A DNA stretch of 64,000 bases from Vicia villosa (lineage: Eukaryota; Streptophyta; Magnoliopsida; Fabales; Fabaceae), in NCBI RefSeq assembly GCF_029867415.1, contig NC_081180.1, positions 142,724,731-142,788,730 of the forward strand. Direction: 5' to 3'. Both the position numbers and the translations under genes were made by a program. Of the stretch, positions 23,701-35,443 are shown piece by piece (the stretch's first letter is position 1; every line of letters begins with the position of its first letter). The notes below the pieces were generated by a model, which ran no database searches, had not been told where the DNA came from, and saw only the letters and a list, made by a program, of their open reading frames with translations.

Positions 23701-24166
23701 ATGTATATATTTTCTAAAATAGAGTATTTGAGAGTAAAATAAATTTTGATTATTAATTAATTGTTTAAAACTAAAATTATTTTCTAAAAAATCCACCATT
23801 CTATTGCATATGTAAAAATAAATAATTCCATAAAATCATTATTTTTATTAAAAGAAAAAGATAAGACAAATATTCAAATAGAAGAGAGCAAAGATTTTCA
23901 GATCTGAACCTTATTCCCCTCACACAAAACGAATAAAAAATTTGTTGCGCCCACAACAACACAACCATCATTAAAAGTCTAACGTTAGCATTTTTCAAAC
24001 AAAAACAGTAACTTGTTGGAGCCAAACGGCTTTAAAACTTCTCACATGTTCCTCCACACACTCTCTCTCTGGTTGCATTCATATCACTTTCTTTAATTAC
24101 TCTTAATTAGCAACGACTTCGTAAACATTCTTTCTTCTCTTTCCAACAGCGAAAGAAAGAAAGAAC
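23701..24166 (+). promoter_or_regulatory. Upstream region of the gene at 24167
   Basis: AT-rich at the left. A CT-rich stretch (about 24055-24150, including a CTCTCTCTCT run) lies just upstream of the ATG, as is common in plant 5' leaders. No certain TATA box or transcription start can be fixed. Confidence 0.4.
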
Positions 24167-25208
24167 ATGGGTTGTTTTCTTCAGTGTTTTGGTTTATCCA
24201 CTAAAAGAAAACGCAGAAAGACTCTCTACAAAGTCCTAGCTCGAGAAAGCCAAGTAAGTCTATAACAAAACCACCCATTTTCAACTTCTCTTGATTTTTA
24301 CTAATTCAGTAATAAAAATGTTATCTTTTTGCAGAAATATGGAAACTATGAAGTTCTTGCTATTACAGAAAAAGCGATTATCCCTTATTCTGAATCCAGG
24401 TTTGTATTTATTTGTCTTTTCATTTTCTTGAATGTATCGATATAAAGATTGATTCTTTATTTTATCTGTTAGAGGTAGAGATCAAGAGAAGGAGAAGAGT
24501 GGTGTTAAAGCCAAGAAGAAGAAGAAAGTTAGCTTTAATTTGAATTTACAGATATATGAGGCAAACCCTAGTTCTTATCAGGTGTTGGAGAATGAGGAAG
24601 AAGACAATAAGGAGGCTGCTGTGGAATCAGAGGGAAGGGTTTTGGGAGATGGATCTGAAGCTGTGGTAATTCGATACCCGTCGAATCATAGGTATCATAA
24701 CTGTGGTTATGATCAGGATGAAGAGGATGAGATGGTATATGAGGAGTCTGATATTGATGATGAATTTGATGAAGAGTATGATTGGGATGATGATGATGAT
24801 GATGATGATGAGGGCTATGAAAGTTGCGAGAATTATGGTGATGATGAAGTATGCGATGAAAATGGGATGGAGAATCAGAAGGCGCTTTCTTCAAACGATG
24901 CTGAGGTGAAATCGAATTCGAGTGGACGAGAGAGGAGTATGAACATGAATTCTGTTCTGCTTCCGGTGGAGAATCTAACTCAGTGGAAAGCAATCAAAGC
25001 AAAAGTTATATCAAATAAAAACAGGAGAAAGGAAAATGCTCCATCGGAGGAAAATACGAGCATGCTGCCTTTAGTCTCACCTTGTATTTTGGAATCAAAT
25101 GATCTTCAGTCAAAGCCTTTGTTGAAAGAAATCGCGGTGGATGCTAGTCTTTCAAACTGGCTGGTTTCTCCTAACTATAATGTTTCCAGTACAATTCGTT
25201 GTCAATGA
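24167..25208 (+). CDS. Uncharacterised plant protein with N-terminal MGCF and acidic run
   Basis: Three exons: 24167-24253, 24335-24399 and 24473-25208, all with GT/AG borders, giving about 295 residues. The N-terminus MGCFLQCFGLSTKRKRRK has Cys3 and Cys7 before a basic patch, which could be lipid-anchored. Exon 3 holds KKKKKVSFNLNLQIYE (about residue 66), a basic-to-VSFN motif that I remember from conserved plant proteins of unknown role. A long acidic region follows, including an Asp run encoded by a GAT repeat at about 24788-24811, then a Ser/Lys-rich tail ending SNWLVSPNYNVSSTIRCQ. No enzyme motif, signal peptide or membrane segment is seen. The start was chosen because the ATG opens a frame that joins cleanly across both introns. 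Function unknown. Confidence 0.85.
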
Positions 25209-26204
25209 TGCAGCAGAGTGGTCGAAGTAACAGAAACTTAGAGAATATTAATTGGTGAAGAACAATATAAAGTGTCAATTTTTTAGGTTTTTGATGATTG
25301 ATTATTCATTAAGAAAATAGTTTGTCGGGATGATTTGGTTGTATGTGTGTCTAATTTGTGCATGTAATTGTTTTGTTTTGGGTTTGTGAACGGAGTTATG
25401 TTGTAATCAAATCAAAGGAGTGTGTGTTTGTTGCTGTTTGTGTTTTCATGTTGCAGCTATGCAATTTGAGGTGTTCTCAAATCTCATGCTCATATTGATA
25501 CATTTTTATCTTTACATAATTAAAAGTGTTGGTGTCATTGTGCGACAGGGACACTGACACACCATTTTTTTAGAGGTGTCGGTGCTACTGAGCTACTAAT
25601 CAATCTTTGAGTCAATTAAAAGTGGTTTTTTGTGTAGACAATCTTAGAAAAAATAGGTTGATATTTGAAAAATATAACTGTATAAACTCCATTAGCACAA
25701 GCTGATTCTACAGCAATGGAACAGACAGAACCAAATAACCCTTGTAGCAGAATTACACGAGTACAAGTGCTTGTCATTAAAATTCATTCTGTATATTGAG
25801 TGACTAGGAAAATAATAAACAGAAAAAAGTCCGAGGTACCACCTCTACCATTTACAGCATGAACAGCAATTGAATGTCAAATACTTAGAGAAGCATGAAA
25901 ATGCTCATTTAGTTTTTATACATGGAAGCCATGCTCCTATCAGCACAGTCTTAATCAAAATTGACGGATGCCGTGAGTTTAGTTTGATCTTCGTAGAGAA
26001 CTGGCACGGACTCCACCTAAGAAATTGTCAAAACCTGATCAAAGGAACTAGATCCAAACAATGGCAATCATAATGAGAGGTTTGTCTTGGTTATTGGAGA
26101 GTAGGTACTAATCATTATATTAGCGCGTCAAATTCAGGCTCTAGCAGCCTTAATAATGTTTCCCCTCGATCTACTCAGCTTGAGACAGGTTATCAGGATC
26201 ATCT
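25209..26204. other. Intergenic, convergent 3' ends
   Basis: Holds the 3' UTR of the gene ending at 25208 and, from the right, the 3' UTR of the minus-strand gene ending at 26205. A GTGTCGGTG/CACTGACAC-type repeat fragment lies at about 25527-25605; related sequence occurs at about 26940-26995 in the intron of the neighbour. No further gene is seen. Confidence 0.5.
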
Positions 26205-27479
26205 CTACATTAATGAGCAGAGACAGGAATCGTCATCCTCCGAGTCACTATCATCACTGCACACACCATAGGGCGACCAAATGTAAGTTTACCACTTTAA
26301 AAAACATTGACATTGTAGGAAATGAATCAATCATAAGGTGTATTGCATTCCAAAAGTTAGTTGACATGATAGCATTCCACAAGAAGACATGAAAGCATTG
26401 ACTAACAAAGAAAAAAGAATCAATGAAATAGGGTTCTGTTATAACTAAAAAGTTTTGCATTGGTCACCCCAAGTCAGGTTGCTGCTAGGGCATATCTTCC
26501 AATCAATATTCTTAAAACTGAACATCAAACTGGACAAATTTTTGGATCATGGCGCAACCTCTATAAACTGCTCGAACTGCTATAAAACTGTGATTGAACC
26601 ATCAAAATTACTGAATCATTGTAAAGGCTATCCCCTGGTTTGCTTCTGCTCTTGTTCTCTCCCACAGTTTCAATCATAATCTAAGGTTTACCAATTTTAC
26701 AAATACATTGAGTTTTATTTCCGTTTCTTCGTAAACTACTGAAGCTCTTTTTCTCCTAACATCTTGTCTTTACAATATGAATCACATTAAGCAGAAATGT
26801 TGACCTATAAACCCTCCCTCAATTTAATTAGTGGCATTATCAGTTCCTTCAGAATCCACTCAGACCTTATCTGTATCACAAGCCTATCCTTCAAAAAGTC
26901 AAAACCTTTACCGCAAAAACCCTTTAAGATCTATGAAGCACATACACACAGAGACACCGGCGGACATGACACTCATACCGACACATCGACACTGGTAATA
27001 ATTTAAAAAAATAATAAGGAAAACAAACCTATATCAACTCCTTTTCCCCCTCCCTTTCTAGTATACATAGTATGGTTCAAATGAGTTTTGGTCACAACTA
27101 ACAACATGTAAAACATTTGGAAACAATGAAAAGATAACAACAAAACAAACAATCAGTACATGGCTGTAATGAAACAGACAAAAATTTACCTTGGTTCATA
27201 TTCCAACACTTCAACAAGCTTGTTTCCAATCATATCATTCCACTGCACTCTCCTACTTGTCTTACTCTTATTCAATTTCCGTGACATTCCTCCTTTTCTG
27301 GGGAGTGTCGACAAAGAATTCGAATCACTATCATTTTTTCCATTTACACGATCTTCATCTTGTTTACGATCCATTTCCAAAGAAGCCACAGCCACAGCCA
27401 CAGCCACAGCCAGAGGCTTCTTGACACACCCATTAACACCATCCTTCTTAGACACAGTATCCATCACCATCAACAACAA
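26205..27479 (-). CDS. Small plant protein with C-terminal CaaX box, function unknown
   Basis: Two exons: 27190-27479 and 26205-26256, with donor AAG|GTAAAT and acceptor GTGTGCAG. The 933-bp intron is in phase and gives 113 residues. The short second exon encodes an Asp/Glu/Ser run ending CLCSLM; the last four residues, CSLM, fit a CaaX box with Met at X, which favours farnesylation, and Cys108 could be acylated. Exon 1 ends with RRVQWNDMIGNKLVEVLEYE, a conserved-looking block. An Ala-Val repeat (residues 24-32) comes from a hexanucleotide repeat. A membrane-anchored acidic tail is likely, but no activity can be named. Two alternative in-frame Met codons (residues 4 and 6) could be the true start. 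Confidence 0.8.
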
Positions 27480-29289
27480 TACTCCTCCAAAAAAAAAAAT
27501 GAAAAATTCAACCCTAAATTCAGGAAAATCTACAAACTTGACACAAACCCATTTGATCTAATCGGCATAAAATGAAAACCCAATTCTCAAATTCCTCCAA
27601 AGTTTTTAATTTTGGAGGAACCAAAACATCGGTTCAATTCAATTTAACACAGAGAGAAAAATAAAACAGGGGAAACAAACAGAACATGAAGATGAAACGA
27701 AAAGTTGGTATAAAATTTAAATGAATCGAAAAGAGAGTGAGAGAAAACAGAAAGAGGGAAAATTTGTATGGTTGGAAACAATAAAGAAACAGAATCAGAA
27801 TTGGTTCACGTAGAGTTTGAGACGGTTGAAACAGAACAAAAGTTTTCTGGGAATTTAAGAAAAGGGAAACGAAATTAACCACACGATCTAAAATAAAGGA
27901 TATTGATGTATTGTTGTACTAGAATACAAGAAGTGATGATGAGGAATGTGCGTTTACTTTTGTTATGAGAGGGAGGGGTGTGGTGTTAAATTCTTTTGTC
28001 TTGAGACTATAGTTAATTTGAAGTTGTTGAAGGTCAATTTAGTGAATGTTTGTCTTGTCAATTTTTTAATGAAAAATTATTGTTTTTATGGTCAGTTGGT
28101 ATGTGGACAAGTGAGATATTTGTTCCACTATTTGTTTCCACATCAAGTTTAATTTATTAATTTAGTTATTAGATAAAATGAAATGTATTAAAAGGTTATA
28201 ATAAGAAAATAAAGATTTTTGTATTGTAAATTTTTCTCAAGTGTGTCATTTAAATATAGGGATTTTAACATGAACATTTAATCATAGGATTAAAATATAT
28301 TAAATTATTAGAGAAAACAGACATCTATATTAAATATTATTCATAACACTTTCTCTTATATGTTTACGGAGTATATGTGTTAGCGAATTTTTTGACATAT
28401 CTTAAACTTAAGTGTGTCAAGAAGAAGTTTTAAACGTTTGGAAAAATTTGGTTGATTATGTTAGTATTTCTTCAACAAATAGGTTAGAAGACTATTTAGA
28501 CATACATGTTCAAGGGAATGTGTCAAAGTTCCTATACGCATAATAGTGTTAGGAACTTAGTGATTTTTAGAGTGATTTGAAGAGCATTTCAACTGAGGAA
28601 GTTAGAATATGAAACAAGGCTAAATAACTATTTTTTTGCCTTATCCGCATTCAAAGGACGCGTGGAAGTAAGTCAAAGGCGAAACACATGCAAGCGAAGA
28701 TATGTCAACTTTTGGAGAAAGGAACGTTTGTTATACTTATTTAGATTTCAGTATAAATAGGAAATTCTACTGCAAAAAACTCAATATACCCAAAGTATCC
28801 GAGCAAAGTGAGAAAATAGTCTAACCGAGTGCAATGTATGTATGCAAACACCATATTCTATCAATACAAAGTCTTTTACATTAAGTTATTTTATGTATTT
28901 TACTTTTTGTCGAATCCTTTGCATTCTCTGCATTCACATTTTTATCTTTTCATTTTATATTAAAGATTCCGCCTACGTCAAAATCCTGACCTTTTTTTTT
29001 ACACAAAAACCATACAAACATCAGAAACTTTATGCACCTATGTCCTAGGATCATTTCGTCGGCCGTGCAAGTAATCTTTTGGAAGACTAGCGCTTATTTA
29101 CTAAATTTCATGATAAACAATATGCTTCGTTAAAACCTTATTAGAAAAAATCCAATGAAAAAATCTAGTGAAGGAAAAAATTACAATATCCTTTGAGAGG
29201 GACAAAACCATGGTAAAGAGAAAAAGAGTGCAGAACATATTTATTTCTCCCCTTGTGCATACATTTATATGTGAGATGATATTCTTTCT
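27480..29289. other. 5' region of CaaX gene, then spacer
   Basis: 27480-27900 is purine-rich and probably holds the 5' leader and promoter of the minus-strand gene. From 28300 to 29200 the sequence looks like LTR debris (for example CAATACAAAGTCTTTTACATT and a GATCATTTCGTCGGCCGTGC string near 29050), but ends cannot be matched. No gene seen. Confidence 0.4.
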
Positions 29290-30560
29290 AGTAGTTGCTT
29301 AAAAGTTCTTCCTAGAAGTGACTTCATGTAGTGCTAATAGTTATGAAAGATTTGATGAAGTTGTTGTCATGAGTTGTTTCATAGATCTCCATGAAATAGT
29401 TGTATCTCCATATAAATAAACAAGTGACATATTTTTGATCTACCATTATAAGGATCTGATAAGTAAGCTATAACTCTACATTAACAAAGTATTTGTCTGA
29501 CTTTGTTTCAACTTCTTTGTGTATATGAAGAACTATATATTATTAATAGATTAACATAAATTGGTATATCATAACATGTTTACTTATCTAGATACATCAG
29601 TTCTTTAATTACACTAAGATATGATACTTCTGGACCAAATAGTTTTTCATCCTCTTCTTGATCTCTGAAAGAATCTTATCCAAATTCATTGGTCTAACAT
29701 CATCAAGGTAGACAACATTTGAGATTTGTCCATATAAAAATATATTATCACTTTTTCTAAATAAGTTTCTTGGTGTATAAAATTTCTATTGTTCAAATGT
29801 TCACTTAGTAAGGACTTTTTCTTTCTCAAGTTCTTCATCTCAAAAAATTTCTTTAATCAATTTATAGCTTTTGAAAGCTCTTCAGGAATTCCAATAATAT
29901 TTATGGCATCCACATAAACAACTAGTATTGCAAATTCTTTTTCAAACATTTTTTAATAAAAATACAAAGACAAATGGAGTTATTTGTATATCCCTCCCTT
30001 AAAAAATATTCACCGAGACGATTACCACACGCGTCCAAATTGTTTTAGCCCATAGAGAGACTTATTCAATTTGATGAAGTAGCTTTCTTGAGATCCAAAG
30101 TTATGTGTCGTAGGTACATTAAACCCTTCAGGAAGTTTCACATAAATGTCTCATTCAAGTGAGTCATACAAATAAGCTGTTACAACATCCATCATGTATA
30201 AATTAAGCCCTTCATGTTATACAAGGCTTATTAAGTGTCAAAATGTACTTACATAACTACAGGTGAATATGTCTCACCAAAATCAATTCTAGATCTTTGT
30301 GAAAACCCTTGACTGACAAGTCGAATTTCGTATCTCACAATTTCAATATTTTCATTTTATTTTCGCACGAAAACCCATTTATATTCATCTGACTTCACAA
30401 CTTGAGGTGTTTGGACAATAGGTCTAAAAACTTATCTCTGGTAAAGTGAGTTTAAATTTACTTCAATTGCATCTTTCCATTTTGTTCAATTCTCACTTTG
30501 TTTATAATCTTTAATAGATTTTGATTTATGATCCACCTTATATGTTATACTTTTAGCGCT
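29290..30560 (-). pseudogene. Decayed Ty1/copia RT-RNase H remnant
   Basis: Pieces of copia pol can be read on the minus strand in the expected order. EIVRYEIRLVSQGFSQRSRI and YSPVV lie at about 30270-30350; YFIKLNKSLYGLKQ at about 30040-30085; the polymerase box as VVYVDAINIIGIPEEL at about 29880-29925, where YVDD has become YVDA; and an RNase H piece AYLSDPYNGRSK at about 29440-29470. Many stops and frameshifts separate them. It differs clearly from the SIRE-type pol at 10087-12185, so it is an older insertion of another lineage. Confidence 0.8.
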
Positions 30561-31299
30561 ATATTATATACAAAAATATTGTTAACATTGACTTTGTTTT
30601 TGGTTCTACTAATTCAGGTTCCACCGTATTTCTTTCATGACATAATTATCGAGATCTCTTTATTTTCATAAATTTCAGATACTTGGTTAGTTTTTTGGAA
30701 CTAAAAAATAAATAATATCAAAATATTCTTATAATTTTCATATCCTCAATTGGGTCATCTTTAAAGTTATCTTATTTGCTTGGTAGAGGATTTTTAATAT
30801 CATAACCGACTTTCCTACCATGCTTCATGCACGGTTTCATTTTATTTGCAATATTCGATTATCCAACGGGAGAATTCATTTCAATTGTAGTATTAGCAAT
30901 TAGAATTGGCTGTATAAATTTATTGATATCAAATACCACTTACAATCCAATATATTGTAATGTAGTCAATAAAGCAATTTAACGTTTATCAATTAAAGGA
31001 TAAATCTATACAAATCGATTACTCTATCAATGAATTCAACAATTTACTTATGAAAATTAAATGAGAGATAGAGATAGAGAGAGGGGAATCCGGGATTTTT
31101 TTAGTCAGTTCACCAATTTTCTCCGCTTTGGCTACATATGCCCCCAATTCCAATCGAAATTGAGATATCAATCTTACTTTATAAAAAGTCACTTACAAGA
31201 GAAATGTAGCAATTCAGCCCTAAAAACCTTATGTTTGATGTTGATCATAGAACTTCTTTTCCCTTGATATGAGTTTGATCAAGTCACCCAAGAACACCA
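30561..31299. other. AT-rich copia debris, no gene seen
   Basis: Probably the continuation of the remnant to the left (integrase side), but no protein block can be read with confidence. A GATAGAGATAGAGAGAG run lies at about 31064-31083. Confidence 0.4.
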
Positions 31300-32060
31300 A
31301 TGTTATTCACCGTCTCACACTACTCCTTTACAAGAAACCACTGATCTTCAAAGTTTTCACTCGGTCGAATCTAAATTGCTACTTATTGTCTCCCAAGATC
31401 TCCAATTGATTCACCATTTCACGTTATGCCTTTGCAAGAACCTTTCGTTCTTCAAAGCTTTCACTCGATTGAATCCACATTGCAAGAATCTTATCAAAAA
31501 ACCCAAATCAACACCATTATCTTGGAGGATAAACCCTTATAGTTTTTGCAATGAAACCCCCAAAGATTCCCAACTCAATACACCGACCTAAATTGGACGT
31601 TATCAACCTAGTCTAGATGACACCCAAACAAAAAATGATTATGTGTAGTTTATTTGTGTGTATGCATAGATGAAAGGTTGAAGATGAAGCACAATATTTG
31701 CATGTGTTTATATTTTTATCAAGTTAAAAATGATGCATGTATGAAGTATTTATCAGTGTGCAAGTTGAAGGCAAAAAGGTAACTTAATAATTGAAATAGA
31801 ATGCAAATTTTCAGAAAAATTACAACATGTATCGACACGTATAAGTCATGTGCCGACACATGTTGATGCTCCTGTCAACCTATTCAAGTTCATGTGTGGA
31901 CACATAGAAATAGAAGCTACAAGCTTTAAAAATGCAGTACATGTGTCGACCTGTAAATCGTATGTGTTGACACATACATAAGTTACAAGATTTATTATTG
32001 ATCCATATGTGTCGACTCATACCACATACGTGTCAACACATAGACTTGTATTTTGTGTAA
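31300..32060. repeat. LTR-like remnant with tandem and palindromic repeats
   Basis: 31315-31410 and 31415-31500 are two degenerate copies of a unit with CTTTACAAGAA, CTTCAAAG, TTTCACTCG and TTGAATC. At 31828-32045 a motif near ATGTGTCGACACAT recurs about six times, with partial inverted copies. Such arrays are known from legume copia LTRs. Element borders cannot be set. Confidence 0.5.
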
Positions 32061-32660
32061 AAACTAATTTTTAATGCATGATACCTTTTCCAAATATATT
32101 TTAAGTGCAATTTAAGATCCCTAATGTAAAGGTGCACATAATGACTTAGGGATACCGTCTAATGTACATAAATGCTAAATATTTCCTAGTTTTTACATCA
32201 TGCAAAACATCTAACAAGAAAGTGCACTCACAAATCATTTATCATCATCACTAACCAGCTCCTCGTCCTTGACCACTTTTTCCGAGTTCAACGACTCCTG
32301 AGGGATCTTCACTCCAAGATAGAATAATTGGACTTGGTCGAGGGAATTCTAAAAGGAAGCGTACACAAATTTAACTCTATCATTTATGGAGGACTCAAGA
32401 TCCTTCCTCATTGCGGCATGGCTATCTTCGTGGTCCTTCACTTCTTATAAGTAATCTTTCTTTTATTTTTAGAGGGTTTCCTCGAGCTCGTCAACCTTAG
32501 AAGTCATTATCTCTTGGAAGAGGTTTCAAAGATGAGAGTAGCGTTTCATGCACCTATTCCCAAATCCACTTAAGTCGACTTCCAAATCTTTTTCACTTTG
32601 CCAAGCAATGAGCCCGACTCAGTGTTCTAAACACTTCCCACTGCTACGCCACAAAAAGTG
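32061..32660. other. Spacer with possible retroelement debris
   Basis: On the minus strand 32240-32600 has pieces of open frame interrupted by stops (for example RVKFVYASF), which may be the tail of a retroelement ORF. I cannot name the family. The interval ends at GCCACAAAAAG, directly before an LTR-like TGTTAGGGGGC start. Confidence 0.35.
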
Positions 32661-33040
32661 TTAGGGGGCAAGTGTTCTGGATTGGCCATATGTCTAAAAG
32701 AGTGCGGTCCACTCATCAGTCCAAGTCACTTCTCTAAAGTGTCAAAGATACAATACAAACCTACACTAGAGCTGCACACTTGATCCATGTCAAGGACTGA
32801 TGTCTACCGTTAGATGTCATCGGACAGTTTTCTCCATTGTACACTGAAGTGGTATGGGTCATCCATAATCGCCAATCATATATAAAACATCTCACGTAAG
32901 ATTTGAGGCATTCTCCCTCTAATCCATAACCCACTTTGCTTCTCATTCTCCTACTGACTTGGGCATTGGAGCGCTAACCTTGTAAGTCCACCCCGCACCT
33001 TCGTATCAGAGATCTGCTTCGCTATATTAAGACCCTACTC
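32661..33040 (+). mobile_element. Probable gypsy-type LTR fragment with promoter
   Basis: Starts TGTTAGGGGGCAAGTG at about 32660. It has a TATATAAAA box at about 32878-32887 and then a C-rich leader (CATTCTCCCTCTAATCC, CTTGGGCATTGGAGCGC), a typical arrangement of plant gypsy LTRs. No clean 3' end, primer site or second LTR is seen. Superfamily assignment is by resemblance. Confidence 0.5.
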
Positions 33041-33370
33041 CATCGTTACAACAACTATTTCTAGCTTCCAGCGGAACACTGCCATATTACAAATGAATCT
33101 TTTGTTGATTTGCTACCTCATATTCATACTAAGAAGGACTATGTTCATACACACCTCAGGTTTATTCAATTATTTAACATTTTGTAAATTCAATGGTTAC
33201 TATTATTCCTAGTTTTCTAGCGGAACACTTCCATATTACAATTCATTTTTTTTATTTGCTACCTTATATTCATACTGAGAAAAACATAAATAAATCCTGA
33301 AAGACTATGTTCATACATGCCCTAGGTTTATTTAATCATTTATCATTTTATAGATTCAATGGTGACTATT
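33041..33370. repeat. Degenerate tandem duplication, ~140 bp unit
   Basis: CTAGCTTCCAGCGGAACACTG...CATATTACAAATGAAT near 33061 recurs as CTAGTTTTCTAGCGGAACACT near 33210. Both are followed by TTTGCTACCT(C/T)ATATTCATACT and a TATGTTCATACA string. It lies just after the LTR fragment. Confidence 0.6.
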
Positions 33371-35250
33371 ACAAGAAGATATAATTGATGTATGTTGATG
33401 GTTTAAATTATACAACAACTCTTCATTTCGACGATATAATTCTTCTATAATTCTACGACTATGATTTTATCTAAGTTCAACTGTAGACTACTATGATTTT
33501 ACTTGGGCTCACTGTAGATGCCAGATATTCTAAATATGCACATTAAGTTAGAATTTACTATTATGTGATCAAAGCTCGAGATTATCTAAGACGTGTTAAA
33601 TAGGTGTATAGAGATTAAGATGTGTGCATGTATAATGACTCATCTTAATCAACAAGAAAATGGTTCATTACATCCTTACCCTCTCTTACATCAACCTTAA
33701 CCTTTTGCCCAAATCTATTATATACATTAAAATAGACTCCCAATATATTTTTCACATAAAATTATTTTTGTCACATCAAACTATTTTTGCCACATCACTC
33801 ATAATCCTATGTGTCATCTTCCAAAATTTATTTTCATTTTTTAAAATTCATAATCACACAGAGTCTGTACTTTAAGTCACGAGTTCGAATCCTGAAAATT
33901 GCAAAAAATTATATTAACCTAATAACTACTAAATATTTTAATAAAACTTATAAAACAATATTTATATTTTTCTCGCAATAATTTTTTAATGATAGACCTC
34001 ACAACTATTTCCTTAACATTCTTTGATGAGATTGCTATGGACATTGGGCAAGATTTTGTAAAAAATAAATTCAAATAATTTTTTTAGGTTCTCTTCTTTT
34101 TAAGTGGGTTTTAGTATAGTTCCCCACTTTTTGTGTATCTTTTCCTTTCTCAATATATCATCTTTATTCGAAAAACTTACATATTATAAAACAATATTTA
34201 TATTTTTCTTACCACTATTTTTTAATTAATAACATTAAAATAAAAGAAACTTTACATGTTTTTTTTATATAATATATCTAAAATAATTTTAACTTTTTTT
34301 TATAAATGTTATACTACTCTTTCATCATACTTTTTTCAATAAATAATACTCTTAGAACAAACCAATTGTTAGTTTTAATTTTTAATATTAAAATTACTTT
34401 ACAAAAATTAAAATGTCACATAAGATTTGCAAGTTTTTCATACAATTTTTACCCTAAATCTTCTTGTGTATTTCTTTTTTTGTTTGTTTGATTTTATTAC
34501 ATTCTTCTGATAGTATTCCCTGCTAAATTAAGTGGATAAAATGGACATATAAGTTTTATTTTTTATGTTGAGAATCGCAACAATATGTTACCCTACATTT
34601 TTCAATTTACTTATATTATTTTAAACAATTTTTTGTTTGAAAAAAAATATAGTATAACACATATATATCATTTCTTATATATCAATAACATATCAAAATT
34701 CAACTCACTAGTCACTACAATATTTTGAAAAAACTAAAAATTCTAACAGCACGAATCACTTCAACAAAATATAATTATTTTAAATATAATTTTTTTCTTA
34801 TTAAAATCCAAACATGCCCAAAGCATTAATTTTCATAAAAAATAAATATTAATTAAATCATTTACTCTGTTATTTATTTAGATAGTCGATGTGGGGCTTA
34901 GAGGATTGCTGTATTAACACAAAATTTATGGAATTTTTCATTTTTTCATTTTTTTTTTTTTTAAATTAATAAGCCGATGTGGAACTTAGAGTATTGCTAA
35001 AATGAAATAAGAGTATTGTCACGGTATAGTGTGCCTTCAATTATTAGTAGCCTAAAGACAACAAAGTTGTTCATCAATACTGTTTATTGAGTTTTGGTGT
35101 AGAATTTAAAATCCACATTACACTCGTACCATCACTTCAATTATTGCAACATTCAATTTCACATATTCTAGATTTCTAGTGTAAATCCACAGAGGACAAG
35201 TATCACCTCCTAACTTGACACAATACGAACTAGCAAACCCTTGCTTGCAG
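33371..35250. other. AT-rich spacer, no gene seen
   Basis: Low-complexity AT-rich DNA. Two related strings (GTCGATGTGGGGCTTAGAG at about 34886 and GCCGATGTGGAACTTAGAG at about 34974) suggest a small duplicated element. A minus-strand frame at 35118-35321 (67 codons) has no recognisable domain and overlaps the caleosin promoter, so I do not call it a gene. Confidence 0.5.
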
Positions 35251-35360
35251 GCCACGTATAACATGTCTATCATCGCTGGCTCTTCCTTCTTTCTCCATCT
35301 GTTTTTCTCTCCGCCTCTCACTTTCCCTACAAAAAAGTACAGATTAAGTGCATATATATA
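35251..35360 (+). promoter_or_regulatory. Caleosin promoter: ABRE-like site and TATA box
   Basis: 35251-35258 reads TACGTGGC on the minus strand, an exact match to the abscisic-acid response element consensus. A TATATATA box lies at 35353-35360, 84 bp before the ATG, which allows a short 5' leader. RD20-type caleosins are induced by abscisic acid and drought in Arabidopsis; that this copy is too is inference from the site. Confidence 0.55.
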
Positions 35361-35443
35361 GAAACATTGAGAGAAGATATCACATCAGATCAGAGTAAGA
35401 TAGCAAGCTTAGTAGTTAAACAGAAACAAACATCAACAAAAAA

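Noticed and set aside
24568..24993. Minus-strand His-rich frame opposite the gene at 24167
   Set aside because: Its His run is the complement of the GAT repeat, and the plus-strand gene is supported by splice structure.
33878..33893. GAGTTCGAATCCTG resembles a tRNA or SINE box B
   Set aside because: No box A at the right distance upstream, no tRNA cloverleaf and no poly-A tail with target repeats.
35118..35321. 67-codon minus-strand open frame before the caleosin gene
   Set aside because: No recognisable domain, no splice or neighbour support, and it overlaps the likely promoter region.
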